Source: Granulicella sp. S156 (GTDB taxonomy: Bacteria; Acidobacteriota; Terriglobia; Terriglobales; Acidobacteriaceae). From it: a DNA stretch of 64,000 bases. The stretch is taken from the NCBI RefSeq assembly GCF_009766105.1, contig NZ_LMUH01000020.1, positions 28,033 to 92,032 on the forward strand, in the 5' to 3' direction. The notes beneath the pieces were generated by a model, which saw only the letters and a list, made by a program, of their open reading frames with translations, was not told where the DNA came from and made no database searches. This document shows positions 17,426-24,961 of the stretch, piece after piece (the first letter of the stretch is position 1; each line of letters starts with the position of its first letter). The position numbers were made by a program, and so were the translations under genes.

Positions 17426-17784
17426 AGATGTGAGTCGTTATTCGTCAATGAATGGGGAACTAGAGAATAGCGCGAAGCGCAAACCGTGACGCCTTAGCGT
17501 CATTGGGTGGCGGGTAAGGGAGGCAATCGCCTTTAGGCCACGGAATAAGGACAGGTAAGAATCGGGCTTTAGCCCCGGGCCTTTTGTTCGTAGCCGAAAG
17601 AAGGCCCGGGCCTGGAGCCGTTCCCGTATAGGTGTAGAGCGAGCCACAGGTCTATACGCTGTTTTTTTCCAAGAAAACAGCACTCGCAGGGATTCTCCAC
17701 TTCACCTCAATACGGGAAATGCTCTAGACCATCACTGAAGGAAATACCTGCGTCCAGTTTTCACTTGATGTTAAAAGTATTTAT
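17426..17784. repeat. Intergenic palindromic repeat cluster
   Basis: This 359-bp gap has no gene. It contains nested inverted repeats: CCCGGGCCTT at 17574-17583 pairing with 17601-17610; TTCCCGTAT at 17621-17629 pairing with ATACGGGAA at 17710-17718; and GCTGTTTT at 17658-17665 pairing with 17674-17681. The last hairpin lies inside the arms of the second. The pattern suggests a REP-like or non-autonomous mobile element remnant, and one hairpin may terminate the receptor transcript. Confidence 0.55.
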
Positions 17785-18504
17785 ATGTCCTATTTTCGTT
17801 CAATCCTGCTTGCCACCGCATTTGCGACTATTTCGCTTGTACCAGTAAGCTCACTCGCTGCGCAGACGATTGAATCAGACTCTGCACTGGCGACACAACT
17901 ACGTAAGAGTGATGAGCTTTTGCTCAAGGCAGTACATACGGCGGATCGCCCGGTCTGGCAGACGTTTGCGGCACCCGATTTCTTCTATCTCGACGAGGAA
18001 GGTGGCGTCACGTATCTGGACGCTTTTCTGCGGGAGTTAGAGCCCATGACATCGAAGCCGCTGCAAATACAAAGTTACAAGCTGACCCGGGCTGGTGATA
18101 CGGCCATCGTTCTCCACGAAGACACAGACGAGAACAAAGTTCGATACATCTTTACAGAGACCTGGCAGCGTTTGAACGGCGCTTGGAAGCTACGCGCGCT
18201 CCATATTACAAATGTGCTTTCCGACCCGCCGGCCATACAGCTCTCACATGCCCAGATTGACGAGCTTGCAGGCACCTATCGTTCGGGTTCGGTCACCTAC
18301 ACGATCCGCCGGGAAGGTGATCGAATCCTCACAAAGCGTGAGGATCGCCCAGAAAGTGAACAAAGGGCAGAGACGCGCGACGTGCTGTTTTCTCCGGGTG
18401 ATCCTCGTGTGCGTAAGGTCTTTCTGCGAGACGCGGCAGGTAAAGTGACCGGCTTCGTGGTGCGGTATGAAAGCAGTGATACCTTGTGGACGAAGGTAGG
18501 GTGA
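17785..18504 (+). CDS. Secreted DUF4440/SnoaL-like (NTF2-fold) protein
   Basis: The 239-residue exported protein has a signal peptide (about 1-25, ending SLAAQ). An NTF2-like domain at about 30-140 carries the family pattern of an N-terminal helix (DELLLKAVHTADRPVWQTFAAPDFFYLDEEG is one long match in style) and a closing strand pair with ETWQRLNGAWKLRALH. A smaller beta-rich domain at about 155-239 resembles the DUF3471-type module found after esterases. No catalytic residues can be named. It may bind a small ligand in the periplasm. It stands alone after the repeat cluster and converges with the next gene. Confidence 0.75.
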   Translation: MSYFRSILLATAFATISLVPVSSLAAQTIESDSALATQLRKSDELLLKAVHTADRPVWQTFAAPDFFYLDEEGGVTYLDAFLRELEPMTSKPLQIQSYKLTRAGDTAIVLHEDTDENKVRYIFTETWQRLNGAWKLRALHITNVLSDPPAIQLSHAQIDELAGTYRSGSVTYTIRREGDRILTKREDRPESEQRAETRDVLFSPGDPRVRKVFLRDAAGKVTGFVVRYESSDTLWTKVG

Positions 18505-18576
18505 CCCGATGCGAGACGTCATTGCAGGCTCAAGGCCCGGTATTTTGAGTTGCAAAAAGGTCTTGCAATTTGCTTG

Positions 18577-19290
18577 CTACATCAGCGGGGCAGTCGATCC
18601 GTCCGACCACTTACCAGCGGGTATCAAGAACACGGTCACAGGTTCTGGCGCACCCAGAAACTGTGGGCTCAGCATGATGGGAGAACCCGGCCGGTCGGCA
18701 CCCCAGTCCACTTTGAGTGGGGTGTAAAACATCAGGTGCGGAATCCAGTGGCCCGCGGAATCGTCGAGGTAGCCGTCCTTCGACATCATGTAGCACATGG
18801 ATCCAGGCTCCAGCAGCGGAAGTTGTTTCTTATCGAAGGCAGCCTTGATGCTTTCCTTGATTTCGGTTCTGGATTGCCCAGCTAACACGAGCTCTGTCCT
18901 TTTGTAGGTGATGGGCAGGATTGACCGCGCTGCCTCTGGATTGAAACAGATCGGACCCCGTAGTTTCGGATTCCAAAACTGCGGGGCATCGAACGGCGAC
19001 ATCCAGGCCCGCTCGACGACACAGACGAAGCCGTTCTTACCTTCGACCGCGGTCTCGTAGCCATGGGTGCCGAGTACGAGAACTCTGGCGTCTTTGGAGA
19101 TGGCTTCAGGTGCCGCGCTTCGCGCCAGCGCGATCTCTGCATCCCGATTCGGTATCAGGTATTGAGACAGAGGCGCCATGCTGGGATACGGCGCCTTGTG
19201 ATCCTGCGCTGGAGTGCTCTCTCCCACGCCTAACAGGAGAATCAAGCCTAAGTAGATCCATGCTTTTCGCAATCCGGAATCACAGTTCAT
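18577..19290 (-). CDS. Secreted protein of unknown function
   Basis: I do not recognise a family. The 237-residue product starts with a signal peptide (MNCDSGLRKAWIYLGLILLL, cleavage near ESTPAQ). The mature part has conserved-looking blocks: ILVLGTHGYE-like (ARVLVLGTHGYETAVEG), FVCVVERAWMSPF, WNPKLRGPICFNPEA and SMCYMMSKDGYLDD, and it ends in GKWSDGSTAPLM. The cysteines in CVVER, PICF and SMCYM could form disulfides in the periplasm. I chose the ATG at 19290 because GGAG lies eight bases upstream and the signal peptide then begins correctly. An upstream in-frame ATG at 19332 lacks both. It lies 58 bp downstream of the VOC gene on the same strand. Confidence 0.75.
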   Translation of the reverse strand: MNCDSGLRKAWIYLGLILLLGVGESTPAQDHKAPYPSMAPLSQYLIPNRDAEIALARSAAPEAISKDARVLVLGTHGYETAVEGKNGFVCVVERAWMSPFDAPQFWNPKLRGPICFNPEAARSILPITYKRTELVLAGQSRTEIKESIKAAFDKKQLPLLEPGSMCYMMSKDGYLDDSAGHWIPHLMFYTPLKVDWGADRPGSPIMLSPQFLGAPEPVTVFLIPAGKWSDGSTAPLM

Positions 19291-19348
19291 TGTCTGTCTC
19301 CAAGGAAATTCTCTTGCCTGTTGGAATGGCATGTTTTCGATCGGCAGA

Positions 19349-19762
19349 TCAGCTCTGCTTCATGGCTCCCAGCAACATCCAATTCACGCCGAAGCGGTCG
19401 CGGCACTGCGCGAAGGCACCGGCGAATAACTGCTCCGAGAGAGGCATCAGGATCTCTCCGCCATCGATGAGGATCTTGTAGATGCGCTCCGTTTCCTCCT
19501 TCGTGTCGATCATGAGGGTCATGTAAACGCTGCGCATGGGCTGGAACAGGTTGGGAGGGATGTCGGCGCCCATCAGCACGGTCTCGCCGAGTTGGAGGGT
19601 GGCGTTGAGCACCTTATCCTCCCACCCTGGCTGCCGATGCTCAGCAACTGGTGATTCGCCGTGCTTCATGGAGTTGAGGATCTTGCCGCCCAGATGCTCT
19701 TCGTAAAAGTGAAAAGCCTCCGCGCAGTTGCCTCCAAAATTCAGATACGTGATCAGTTTCAT
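19349..19762 (-). CDS. VOC family protein (PhnB-like, glyoxalase/bleomycin-resistance fold)
   Basis: A 137-residue protein of the PhnB/3-demethylubiquinone-like VOC group. It opens MKLITYLNFGGNCAEAFHFY, continues with a central VLNATLQLGETVLMGAD strand, and ends with CRDRFGVNWMLLG. Two beta-alpha-beta-beta-beta modules are expected. Members bind a divalent metal or act on small molecules, and the substrate here is unknown. CGAGGAGGCACG before the ATG is a strong ribosome site, and the ATG overlaps the stop of the TetR gene by ATGA. The TetR protein therefore probably controls this gene and their expression is coupled. Confidence 0.85.
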   Translation of the reverse strand: MKLITYLNFGGNCAEAFHFYEEHLGGKILNSMKHGESPVAEHRQPGWEDKVLNATLQLGETVLMGADIPPNLFQPMRSVYMTLMIDTKEETERIYKILIDGGEILMPLSEQLFAGAFAQCRDRFGVNWMLLGAMKQS

Positions 19763-20400
19763 CGTGCCTCCTCGTTGGATGGTTTTATGCTGCGCAGACT
19801 TTCCAGGTACGTATAGAGCCCCTCTGCAGCCGTACGCATCTGCGTCGCGTTCTGCGAACTTTTTCCGGTACCCCAGATTCCCATTTGCGCTGCGACGATA
19901 AGAGCGGCAACACTCTGGGGCTGCACGTCGCTGCGCACGGTGCCCGTAGCGATACCGCGAGCAAGGGCCTCCGCGATTCCCGTTCGCCAACTTGCGTATA
20001 GACCATCGATACGCTGGTGAAATCCGGGATCCAGAGGTGACATCTCCTGGGCCAGATTGTTAAGCGGGCACCCATTCACAAAGTGTCCGGTTGTAATATC
20101 CTCCTGCACATATTTGCGGAAGGTGGCGACCAGTACCTCGATGGGATCGTTCGTGTTGGCGAGACGCGAAAGCCACCGCTGTAAAAGCAGAGGCCCTATG
20201 ATCTCGTCCACCACGGCATAGCCCAGCTGTTGCTTTCCGGCGAAGTGGTGGAAGAGGGCACCCTTGGTCGATCCCGACTGCTCCACAATGTGGCTTATGC
20301 TTCCGCCCTGAAAGCTATTGGTATAGAACTCCATGAATCCGGCCTGAAGGAAGCGGACTCGGGTCGCATGGGCATCGCGTTTTTGGGTTTCGAGGGGCAC
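19759..20400 (-). CDS. TetR family transcriptional repressor
   Basis: A 213-residue regulator. The N-terminal helix-turn-helix at about 12-58 reads TRVRFLQAGFMEFYTNSFQG, then STKGALFHHFAGKQQLGYAV, the usual TetR DNA-binding pattern. The rest is a helical ligand-binding domain of the TetR_C type (TGHFVNGCPLNNLAQEMS, with a conserved Cys near residue 108). I prefer a GTG start at 20400: the frame opens earlier at 20463, but a 14-bp palindrome that looks like its operator lies at 20413-20426, inside that extension. No Shine-Dalgarno precedes the GTG, so the mRNA may be leaderless. It is cotranscribed with the VOC gene. Confidence 0.88.
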   Translation of the reverse strand: MPLETQKRDAHATRVRFLQAGFMEFYTNSFQGGSISHIVEQSGSTKGALFHHFAGKQQLGYAVVDEIIGPLLLQRWLSRLANTNDPIEVLVATFRKYVQEDITTGHFVNGCPLNNLAQEMSPLDPGFHQRIDGLYASWRTGIAEALARGIATGTVRSDVQPQSVAALIVAAQMGIWGTGKSSQNATQMRTAAEGLYTYLESLRSIKPSNEEAR

Positions 20401-20412
20401 GGCAGTAGTAAA

Positions 20413-20426
20413 ACCAACCGGTTGGT
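20413..20426. promoter_or_regulatory. Perfect 14-bp palindrome, probable TetR autoregulatory operator
   Basis: ACCAACCGGTTGGT is perfectly symmetric and lies 12 bp upstream of the proposed GTG start of the TetR gene. TetR-family proteins usually bind such short palindromes overlapping their own promoter. Binding here would block transcription of the TetR-VOC pair. Confidence 0.65.
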
Positions 20427-20501
20427 ATGTTGTCAAGCTGAGCCCCGTAGGGAGCCGGGGCAAACGCCTCTAAATTTCAACCAGCACACAGGAAGAACAA
20501 T

Positions 20502-20600
20502 CAACAGCAAAAGCCCTAACGCGCAGGTTTCGCAAAGGTCGCAGAGGGTGTCGTAGCGGCCTTTGCGTTTTTCCTCTGCGCCCTCTGCGTCAAGGCTTTT
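20502..20600 (+). repeat. Dispersed intergenic repeat, copy A (foldback)
   Basis: A roughly 100-bp element begins CAACAGCAAAAGCC (20502-20515), shared exactly with copies near 39.5 and 43.2 kb. Its ends fold back imperfectly (AAAAGCC at 20509-20515 with GGCTTTT at 20594-20600). Inside are CGCAAAGG (20531-20538), CGCAGAGG (20540-20547), then CCTTTGCG (20560-20567) followed by TTTTT, and CCTCTGCG (20573-20580 and again 20582-20589). The remaining 20401-20763 spacer holds only promoter space. Confidence 0.7.
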
Positions 20601-20763
20601 TGGCTGTCCGCCACGAAATTTGCTGGGAAACTAGGAAATAAGATGCGTTTGCCTCGCCGGGGGCTAGTTTTGTTCTCCACCTTCCTGTCTGAGGTAGAAT
20701 AAGGAGTTGCGTGTTAGGCGTTATTTCCGCCAACCGTTGCGTGGAAAGCGAGGAACTTCTTAC

Positions 20764-20991
20764 ATGGCAAAACGCCGTGGCAATCCCAATTGGGGCAAGC
20801 CGGAGCCGATCGGCCCCGTCGTCCCTACCATCACATCGTTCGAGCAGGTCGTCAAAGAGTACAAGCTGACGCCCGACCAGTACATCCGGTCGACGCGGTT
20901 GCGCGAGTGGGCTCGCCGCAACAAGAACTCCAAGTACATCCCCGAAGCGTTGCTCGAGGCCTGGGGCTTCGAGATCGAGTCGACACTGTAA
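20764..20991 (+). CDS. Small conserved basic protein of unknown function
   Basis: The 75-residue protein begins [20 protein letters not shown] and ends in two helix-like segments ([20 protein letters not shown], then [20 protein letters not shown]). It is rich in Lys/Arg and Pro at the N terminus, has no signal peptide or membrane segment, and could contact nucleic acid. GAGGAA lies nine bases before the ATG at 20764. The frame is open further upstream but without a ribosome site. It is followed by a terminator-like hairpin and then ribBA. I know no function for it. Confidence 0.75.
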   Translation: MAKRRGNPNWGKPEPIGPVVPTITSFEQVVKEYKLTPDQYIRSTRLREWARRNKNSKYIPEALLEAWGFEIESTL

Positions 20992-21006
20992 CGACAAACC
21001 ACTTAT

Positions 21007-21028
21007 GGGCCGTCCGAAAGGGCGGCCC
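21007..21028 (+). terminator. GC-rich hairpin between the small gene and ribBA
   Basis: GGGCCGTCC-GAAA-GGGCGGCCC forms a 9-bp stem with one G-T pair and a GAAA tetraloop, followed by TTTCCTTCATTT. It ends 27 bp before the ribBA start, so it can terminate the small-gene transcript or attenuate read-through into ribBA. Confidence 0.65.
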
Positions 21029-21055
21029 TTTCCTTCATTTGGAGCAAGGAACGAT

Positions 21056-22228
21056 ATGGCAGAGCTTGGCAATGGCTTTGTAGATGTAGCAGAAGCGGTC
21101 GCGGAGTTGAAGGCTGGGCGGATGGTCATCGTGGTTGACGACGAGGACCGCGAAAACGAAGGCGACCTGACTCTGGCAGCGGAGTTCTGCACGCCCGAAG
21201 CGATCAATTTCATGGCCAAGTTCGGTCGTGGCCTCATCTGTTTGACCCTGACGGAAGAACGAGCCGATGCGCTTCGGCTTGGGCCCATGACCCAGGACAA
21301 CACCTCGCGCTTTGGAACGGCGTTTACGGAGTCCATTGAAGCGCGTGAGGGCGTGACGACCGGTATCTCCGCAGCCGACCGCGCGCATACGATCCAGGTG
21401 GCTATCAGCCCGTCGACGACAGCGCAGGATCTGGCTCGTCCTGGCCATGTCTTCCCGCTGCGGGCGCGCAAGGGTGGTGTGCTGGTTCGCGCTGGGCAGA
21501 CGGAAGCGTCGGTCGATCTGGCGCGCATGGCTGGACTGATTCCAGCAGGCGTTATCTGCGAGATCATGAACGAAGACGGCACGATGGCGCGTGTGCCCGA
21601 TCTCATCGAATTCTGCACGGTGCATGGCCTGAAGATGGTCACTGTGGCTGAGGTGATTCGCTACCGGCTGCAACATGAGCGTTATGTAAAGCGTGTCGCT
21701 GAGGCGCAACTGCCGACTGCCTATGGCGAGTTCCGCATGATCGCCTATGAAAGTGAAGTGGAGGGCGGCGAATCGCATGTCGCCCTCGTGTATGGCGACG
21801 TCGATGAAGGTACGGCCGACCATCCTGTGCTGGTGCGCGTGCATACTCACTGTCTTGCGGGAAACATCTTCGGCGCAAGCTTGTGCGACTGCCGTGCGAC
21901 CGTCGAGGGTTCGTTACGAGCCATTGCTGAAGCCGGTCGTGGAGCGTTGATCTATCTCCATCACACGCAGCGCGGATTCGGAATCGATCGCACGGTGCAA
22001 CCTGGCCGGCTGTGTTTCCATCGTGAAGGCCGCAGCAGCGAAAGAGCGGGTGACAAGGAGCAGCGTATTCTGCGCCAGGTTGGGCTTGGCGGGCAAATTC
22101 TCTCCGACCTTGGCATTCGGAAGATCAAGCTGCTGAGCAACCACCGCACCCATGTACCGGCGTTGCAGGGGTTTGGCATCGAGATCGTGGGGCAGGAAGC
22201 GGTTCCGTTGGAGACGGTGAAGCGCTAA
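21056..22228 (+). CDS. ribBA: Dihydroxybutanone-phosphate synthase with divergent GTP cyclohydrolase II domain (RibBA-like)
   Basis: The 390-residue protein has two riboflavin-pathway domains. The N-terminal half (about 1-205) is an intact RibB, making 3,4-dihydroxy-2-butanone 4-phosphate from ribulose 5-phosphate: [13 protein letters not shown] near 25, then [19 protein letters not shown] and [16 protein letters not shown]. The C-terminal half resembles RibA and keeps the three zinc cysteines (HTHC, then LCDC), but the usual QEGRGIGL reads TQRGFGID. The D-G-x-D-T-V-E-A-N block is missing, and LLTNNP reads LLSNHR. GTP cyclohydrolase activity is therefore doubtful, and a separate RibA would be expected elsewhere. 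The ATG at 21056 follows GGAGCAAGGA. Confidence 0.9.
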   Translation: MAELGNGFVDVAEAVAELKAGRMVIVVDDEDRENEGDLTLAAEFCTPEAINFMAKFGRGLICLTLTEERADALRLGPMTQDNTSRFGTAFTESIEAREGVTTGISAADRAHTIQVAISPSTTAQDLARPGHVFPLRARKGGVLVRAGQTEASVDLARMAGLIPAGVICEIMNEDGTMARVPDLIEFCTVHGLKMVTVAEVIRYRLQHERYVKRVAEAQLPTAYGEFRMIAYESEVEGGESHVALVYGDVDEGTADHPVLVRVHTHCLAGNIFGASLCDCRATVEGSLRAIAEAGRGALIYLHHTQRGFGIDRTVQPGRLCFHREGRSSERAGDKEQRILRQVGLGGQILSDLGIRKIKLLSNHRTHVPALQGFGIEIVGQEAVPLETVKR

Positions 22229-22266
22229 AAGTCCATCTAAAGGCCTTGACGCAAAGTTTGCCGGAT

Positions 22267-22307
22267 GAGCCAGGTTTTGCCACCGATCCCGTGGCGAAAC
22301 CTGGCTC
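22267..22307 (+). terminator. Strong rho-independent terminator after ribBA
   Basis: A 17-bp stem with a single G-T pair (GAGCCAGGTTTTGCCAC at 22267-22283 with 22291-22307) and a 7-nt loop is followed by TTTTCGTT. It ends the ribBA transcript just before the convergent HAD gene. Confidence 0.85.
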
Positions 22308-22339
22308 TTTTCGTTGCGAACGTTGCGTCAATACTTTTG

Positions 22340-22999
22340 CTATTGCCTGTTCTTTCCCACAGGATTCAGCAGTGGCCCAAACTCTCGCTCGTTCATCTCC
22401 TGAACGAACGTATCGTGATTCGTATATTGAATCGCCTGCATTCCAACAGCCACAGCTGCCTCGATATTCTCCTCGCGATCGTCGATGAACAGAATCTCCG
22501 CAGGGGGCAGGGCCAGGCCTTCGGCTGCGTGGCGATAGATTGCGGCCTCCGGTTTAGCGAGCAGCAGCCTGTGTGACCACGTGTGATGATCGAAATTCTC
22601 TATCCAGGCAAAGGTATCCCGAATTCCTACCTCCATGGCATCCGGCATATTGGAAAGAATTCCGGTCTTAATGCCCGCACGTTGCAGGTTTGCAGCCCAG
22701 TCGATCATCACTTGATTGGGCTGTGTCCAGAGGGCGATGTCTGCCGCAATCAGCTCGCGCAGCGCTTCAGGCCCCAGCGGCTTATGCAGATCGTTAGCGA
22801 CTTCAAGCCAGTAGCTGTGACTCTTCAGCGTGCCGCGGTCGTAGTCGTCGCGATGCTTCCAGTACGCTTTATGGAAGCTCGCTTCATCGGCGGAGAAGAC
22901 AGCTTTCAACCGCTCCCACGAAGCGGGATCAGGGGGAGTGGTGAGTACCATTCCGAAGTCGAAGAGGACGGCGTTGATCGTTGGAACAGTAGAAGACAT
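22340..22999 (-). CDS. HAD superfamily hydrolase (YihX-like, subfamily IA)
   Basis: A 219-residue phosphatase-like protein. Motif I is VLFDFGMVL, where the second Asp of DxD is Gly, as in YihX-type members (DxGxV). Motif II is ILSNMP, motif III has Lys in LLLAKPEAAIYRH, and motif IV is ILFIDDREENI. A helical cap lies between about 20 and 95. Relatives dephosphorylate sugar phosphates such as glucose 1-phosphate, but the substrate cannot be read from the sequence. It converges with ribBA and diverges from the aminotransferase gene, with about 54 bp between starts. Confidence 0.85.
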   Translation of the reverse strand: MSSTVPTINAVLFDFGMVLTTPPDPASWERLKAVFSADEASFHKAYWKHRDDYDRGTLKSHSYWLEVANDLHKPLGPEALRELIAADIALWTQPNQVMIDWAANLQRAGIKTGILSNMPDAMEVGIRDTFAWIENFDHHTWSHRLLLAKPEAAIYRHAAEGLALPPAEILFIDDREENIEAAVAVGMQAIQYTNHDTFVQEMNEREFGPLLNPVGKNRQ

Positions 23000-23053
23000 T
23001 GTTCGGCGATTGTAAGGGAAGGGGGTGTGGACGCGTAGGATCAGAGAAGTACC

Positions 23054-24205
23054 ATGAATTTTTCGACACGAACCAATTGGGACCTTGCCGAGAACGACTT
23101 CGCCGTGGCTGTGCGTGCGGCGCGCGCTGCTGGCACCGAACTTCTCGACCTGACCGTATCCAATCCTACGGACTGTGGTTTTCTCTACGACACTGAAACG
23201 TTATTGAAGCCGCTGAGCCAGTTGGAAGCGATGCACTACGAGCCCGATCCGCTCGGCAGGACAACGGCTCGAGCTGCCGTCGCGCAATACTATCGCGACG
23301 CGGGGGCTGACGTTGCCGTAGAGCGCATCTGCCTGACGACCAGCACCAGCGAGGCCTACAGCTTTCTCTTTCGGCTGCTCTGCGATCCGGGCGATGAAGT
23401 ACTGATCGCGCGCCCAAGCTATCCGCTCTTCGATTTCATCGCACGCTTGGACGATGTGCGGCTCGTCGAGTACCCGCTGCTCTACGACTATGGATGGCAT
23501 ATCGATCTGCACGCGTTGGAGCAAGCCATAACGCCGCGAACGCGCGCTATCGTCGTCGTCCATCCGAATAATCCGACGGGGAACTTTGCCTCTGAGGTTG
23601 AGCGTGCGGCCCTGGACGAGCTGTGCGCCCGGCGTGATCTCGCGCTGATCGTAGACGAAGTCTTTCTAGACTATCCAGTGGAAGAGATCAGACCACGCAG
23701 CTTTGTCGCAGGCCACTCACAAGCGCTGACCTTCGTTCTCAGTGGCTTGAGCAAAGTCTGTGGCCTGCCGCAGATGAAGGTGTCCTGGATTGCAGCGAAC
23801 GGTCCTGACGATGCCGTGGCCCGCGCAATGGCGCGCATGGAGGTCATCGCCGACACATTCCTCTCGATGAACGCTCCGATGCAGCAGGCGTTGCCGCATT
23901 GGCTGGCCGGACGGGAAGAGTTGCAGCAACAGATTCGTACGCGAATGCAAACCAATCTGGCTGTGCTCGATGCACGGCTACCCGGGACACAGGCGAACAG
24001 ACTCGTGATGCAAGGCGGGTGGACGGTGGTACTGCGAGTGCCTCGAACGGTGAAGGGAAGACCGTTTGCGGAAGCGGCTCTGAAGCAAGGTGTCGTCGTG
24101 CAGCCGGGTGAGTTCTATGGCTTGCCCGAAGGCCGTGCCGTGCTCAGCCTTCTGACGCCATTACCGATCTGGGAACGAGGTCTCGCGTTCTTGCCCATCG
24201 ACTAA
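23054..24205 (+). CDS. PLP-dependent aminotransferase, class I/II
   Basis: A 383-residue fold-type I enzyme. N-terminal LDLTVSNPTDCGF precedes the cofactor-binding TTSTSEAYSFLF near 95-105. PNNPTGNF is at 171-178 and the Asp pairing with the pyridine nitrogen is in IVDEVFLDYP (D201). The Schiff-base lysine is Lys234 in SGLSKVCGLPQMK. It probably transfers amino groups between amino acids and 2-oxo acids. The C-terminal VQPGEFYGLPEGRAVLSLL holds the carboxylate-binding region, although the Arg usually found there reads differently, so donor specificity is uncertain. It is a single-gene unit with a hairpin terminator two bases after the stop. Confidence 0.88.
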   Translation: MNFSTRTNWDLAENDFAVAVRAARAAGTELLDLTVSNPTDCGFLYDTETLLKPLSQLEAMHYEPDPLGRTTARAAVAQYYRDAGADVAVERICLTTSTSEAYSFLFRLLCDPGDEVLIARPSYPLFDFIARLDDVRLVEYPLLYDYGWHIDLHALEQAITPRTRAIVVVHPNNPTGNFASEVERAALDELCARRDLALIVDEVFLDYPVEEIRPRSFVAGHSQALTFVLSGLSKVCGLPQMKVSWIAANGPDDAVARAMARMEVIADTFLSMNAPMQQALPHWLAGREELQQQIRTRMQTNLAVLDARLPGTQANRLVMQGGWTVVLRVPRTVKGRPFAEAALKQGVVVQPGEFYGLPEGRAVLSLLTPLPIWERGLAFLPID

Positions 24206-24206
24206 A

Positions 24207-24229
24207 GCCTGTGCGATATTCGCACAGGC
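24207..24229 (+). terminator. Hairpin terminator after the aminotransferase gene
   Basis: GCCTGTGCGA at 24207-24216 pairs perfectly with 24220-24229 around a 3-nt loop, immediately after the stop codon. A GTTTTAT run follows ten bases later. Confidence 0.7.
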
Positions 24230-24276
24230 CGTTCCGGAGTTTTATCGTCATTTACGGCATTTCCCAACAGACGATG

Positions 24277-24903
24277 TCAGATCAAGAACGGGTTCGTAGC
24301 CCGTTCCCGGGCGATGGTGGTTGCCGGCCCGTGACCGGGAATCACCTGGGTCGCATCGGGCAACGGAAGCAGACGCTCACGAATGCTCCCTAACAGCTTC
24401 TCGGTATTGCCGCCGGGCAGATCGGTGCGGCCCACTCCACCTGCAAAGAGTGTGTCTCCCGCCAGCAATAGATTGGCCGCAGGAACATGCAGACAGAGGC
24501 TGCCTTCGGTGTGGCCGGGAGTGTGCAACACCGTAGCGTCGATACCTCGTACGCTTACCTGTTCGCCATCCTCGGGGGAATGGTCAGGCGGCATAACCTT
24601 CGGCACCGCGAGATTGAGCCACCCAGCCTGCATGTCCATCATGGCGACGAGGGGGAGATCGGCCTGGCTATAGAGGATGGGCGCTCCGGTGATCTGCTTC
24701 AAGTCCAATGCGCTGGCGATGTGATCGATGTGTGCGTGTGTCACCACAATCTGCTTCACGGTGAGCTGATGTTTCGCAAGCACCGCAAGGATGCGGGGGA
24801 TATCGTAACCAGGATCGACGACGATGGCCTCGTGCGATTCTTCATCGCCGAGCACCGTGCAGTTGCATCCGAGAAGTCCTACAGCCAGTGTTTCGCGAAT
24901 CAT
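24277..24903 (-). CDS. MBL-fold metallo-hydrolase (glyoxalase II-like)
   Basis: A 208-residue metallo-beta-lactamase-fold hydrolase. The metal motif is THAHIDH (H56, H58, D60, H61), with HTPGHTEGSLCL, LLAGDTLFAGGVGRTDLPGG and VIPGHGPATT supplying the remaining ligands. The arrangement matches glyoxalase II-like thioester hydrolases of the YcbL type, which cleave S-lactoylglutathione or related thioesters in the cytosol. The ATG at 24903 follows GGAG by four bases. A terminator hairpin lies immediately upstream, between it and secG. Confidence 0.88.
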   Translation of the reverse strand: MIRETLAVGLLGCNCTVLGDEESHEAIVVDPGYDIPRILAVLAKHQLTVKQIVVTHAHIDHIASALDLKQITGAPILYSQADLPLVAMMDMQAGWLNLAVPKVMPPDHSPEDGEQVSVRGIDATVLHTPGHTEGSLCLHVPAANLLLAGDTLFAGGVGRTDLPGGNTEKLLGSIRERLLPLPDATQVIPGHGPATTIARERATNPFLI

Positions 24904-24918
24904 GGGGCTCCAAAACAA

Positions 24919-24943
24919 AAGCGCAGGCGGATAGCCTGCGCTT
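24919..24943 (-). terminator. Rho-independent terminator after secG
   Basis: On the minus strand AAGCGCAGGC pairs perfectly with GCCTGCGCTT around TATCC, followed by a T-rich run (TTTTGTTTT). The run leads straight into the ribosome site of the metallo-hydrolase gene, so read-through or an internal promoter must supply that gene. Confidence 0.8.
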
Positions 24944-24961
24944 GGGGTGTCAAAGATTCGG

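Noticed and set aside
20560-20572. CCTTTGCG followed by TTTTT as a terminator for a gene on the plus strand
   Set aside because: No gene ends upstream on that strand; the structure belongs to the dispersed repeat.
20590-21642. Open frame of 350 codons opposite ribBA
   Set aside because: It is Ser/Arg-rich and antisense to clear RibB motifs and the small gene.
22340-22999. HAD protein as inactive because motif I lacks the second Asp
   Set aside because: DxGxV is normal in the YihX-like branch, so absence of the second Asp is not decay.
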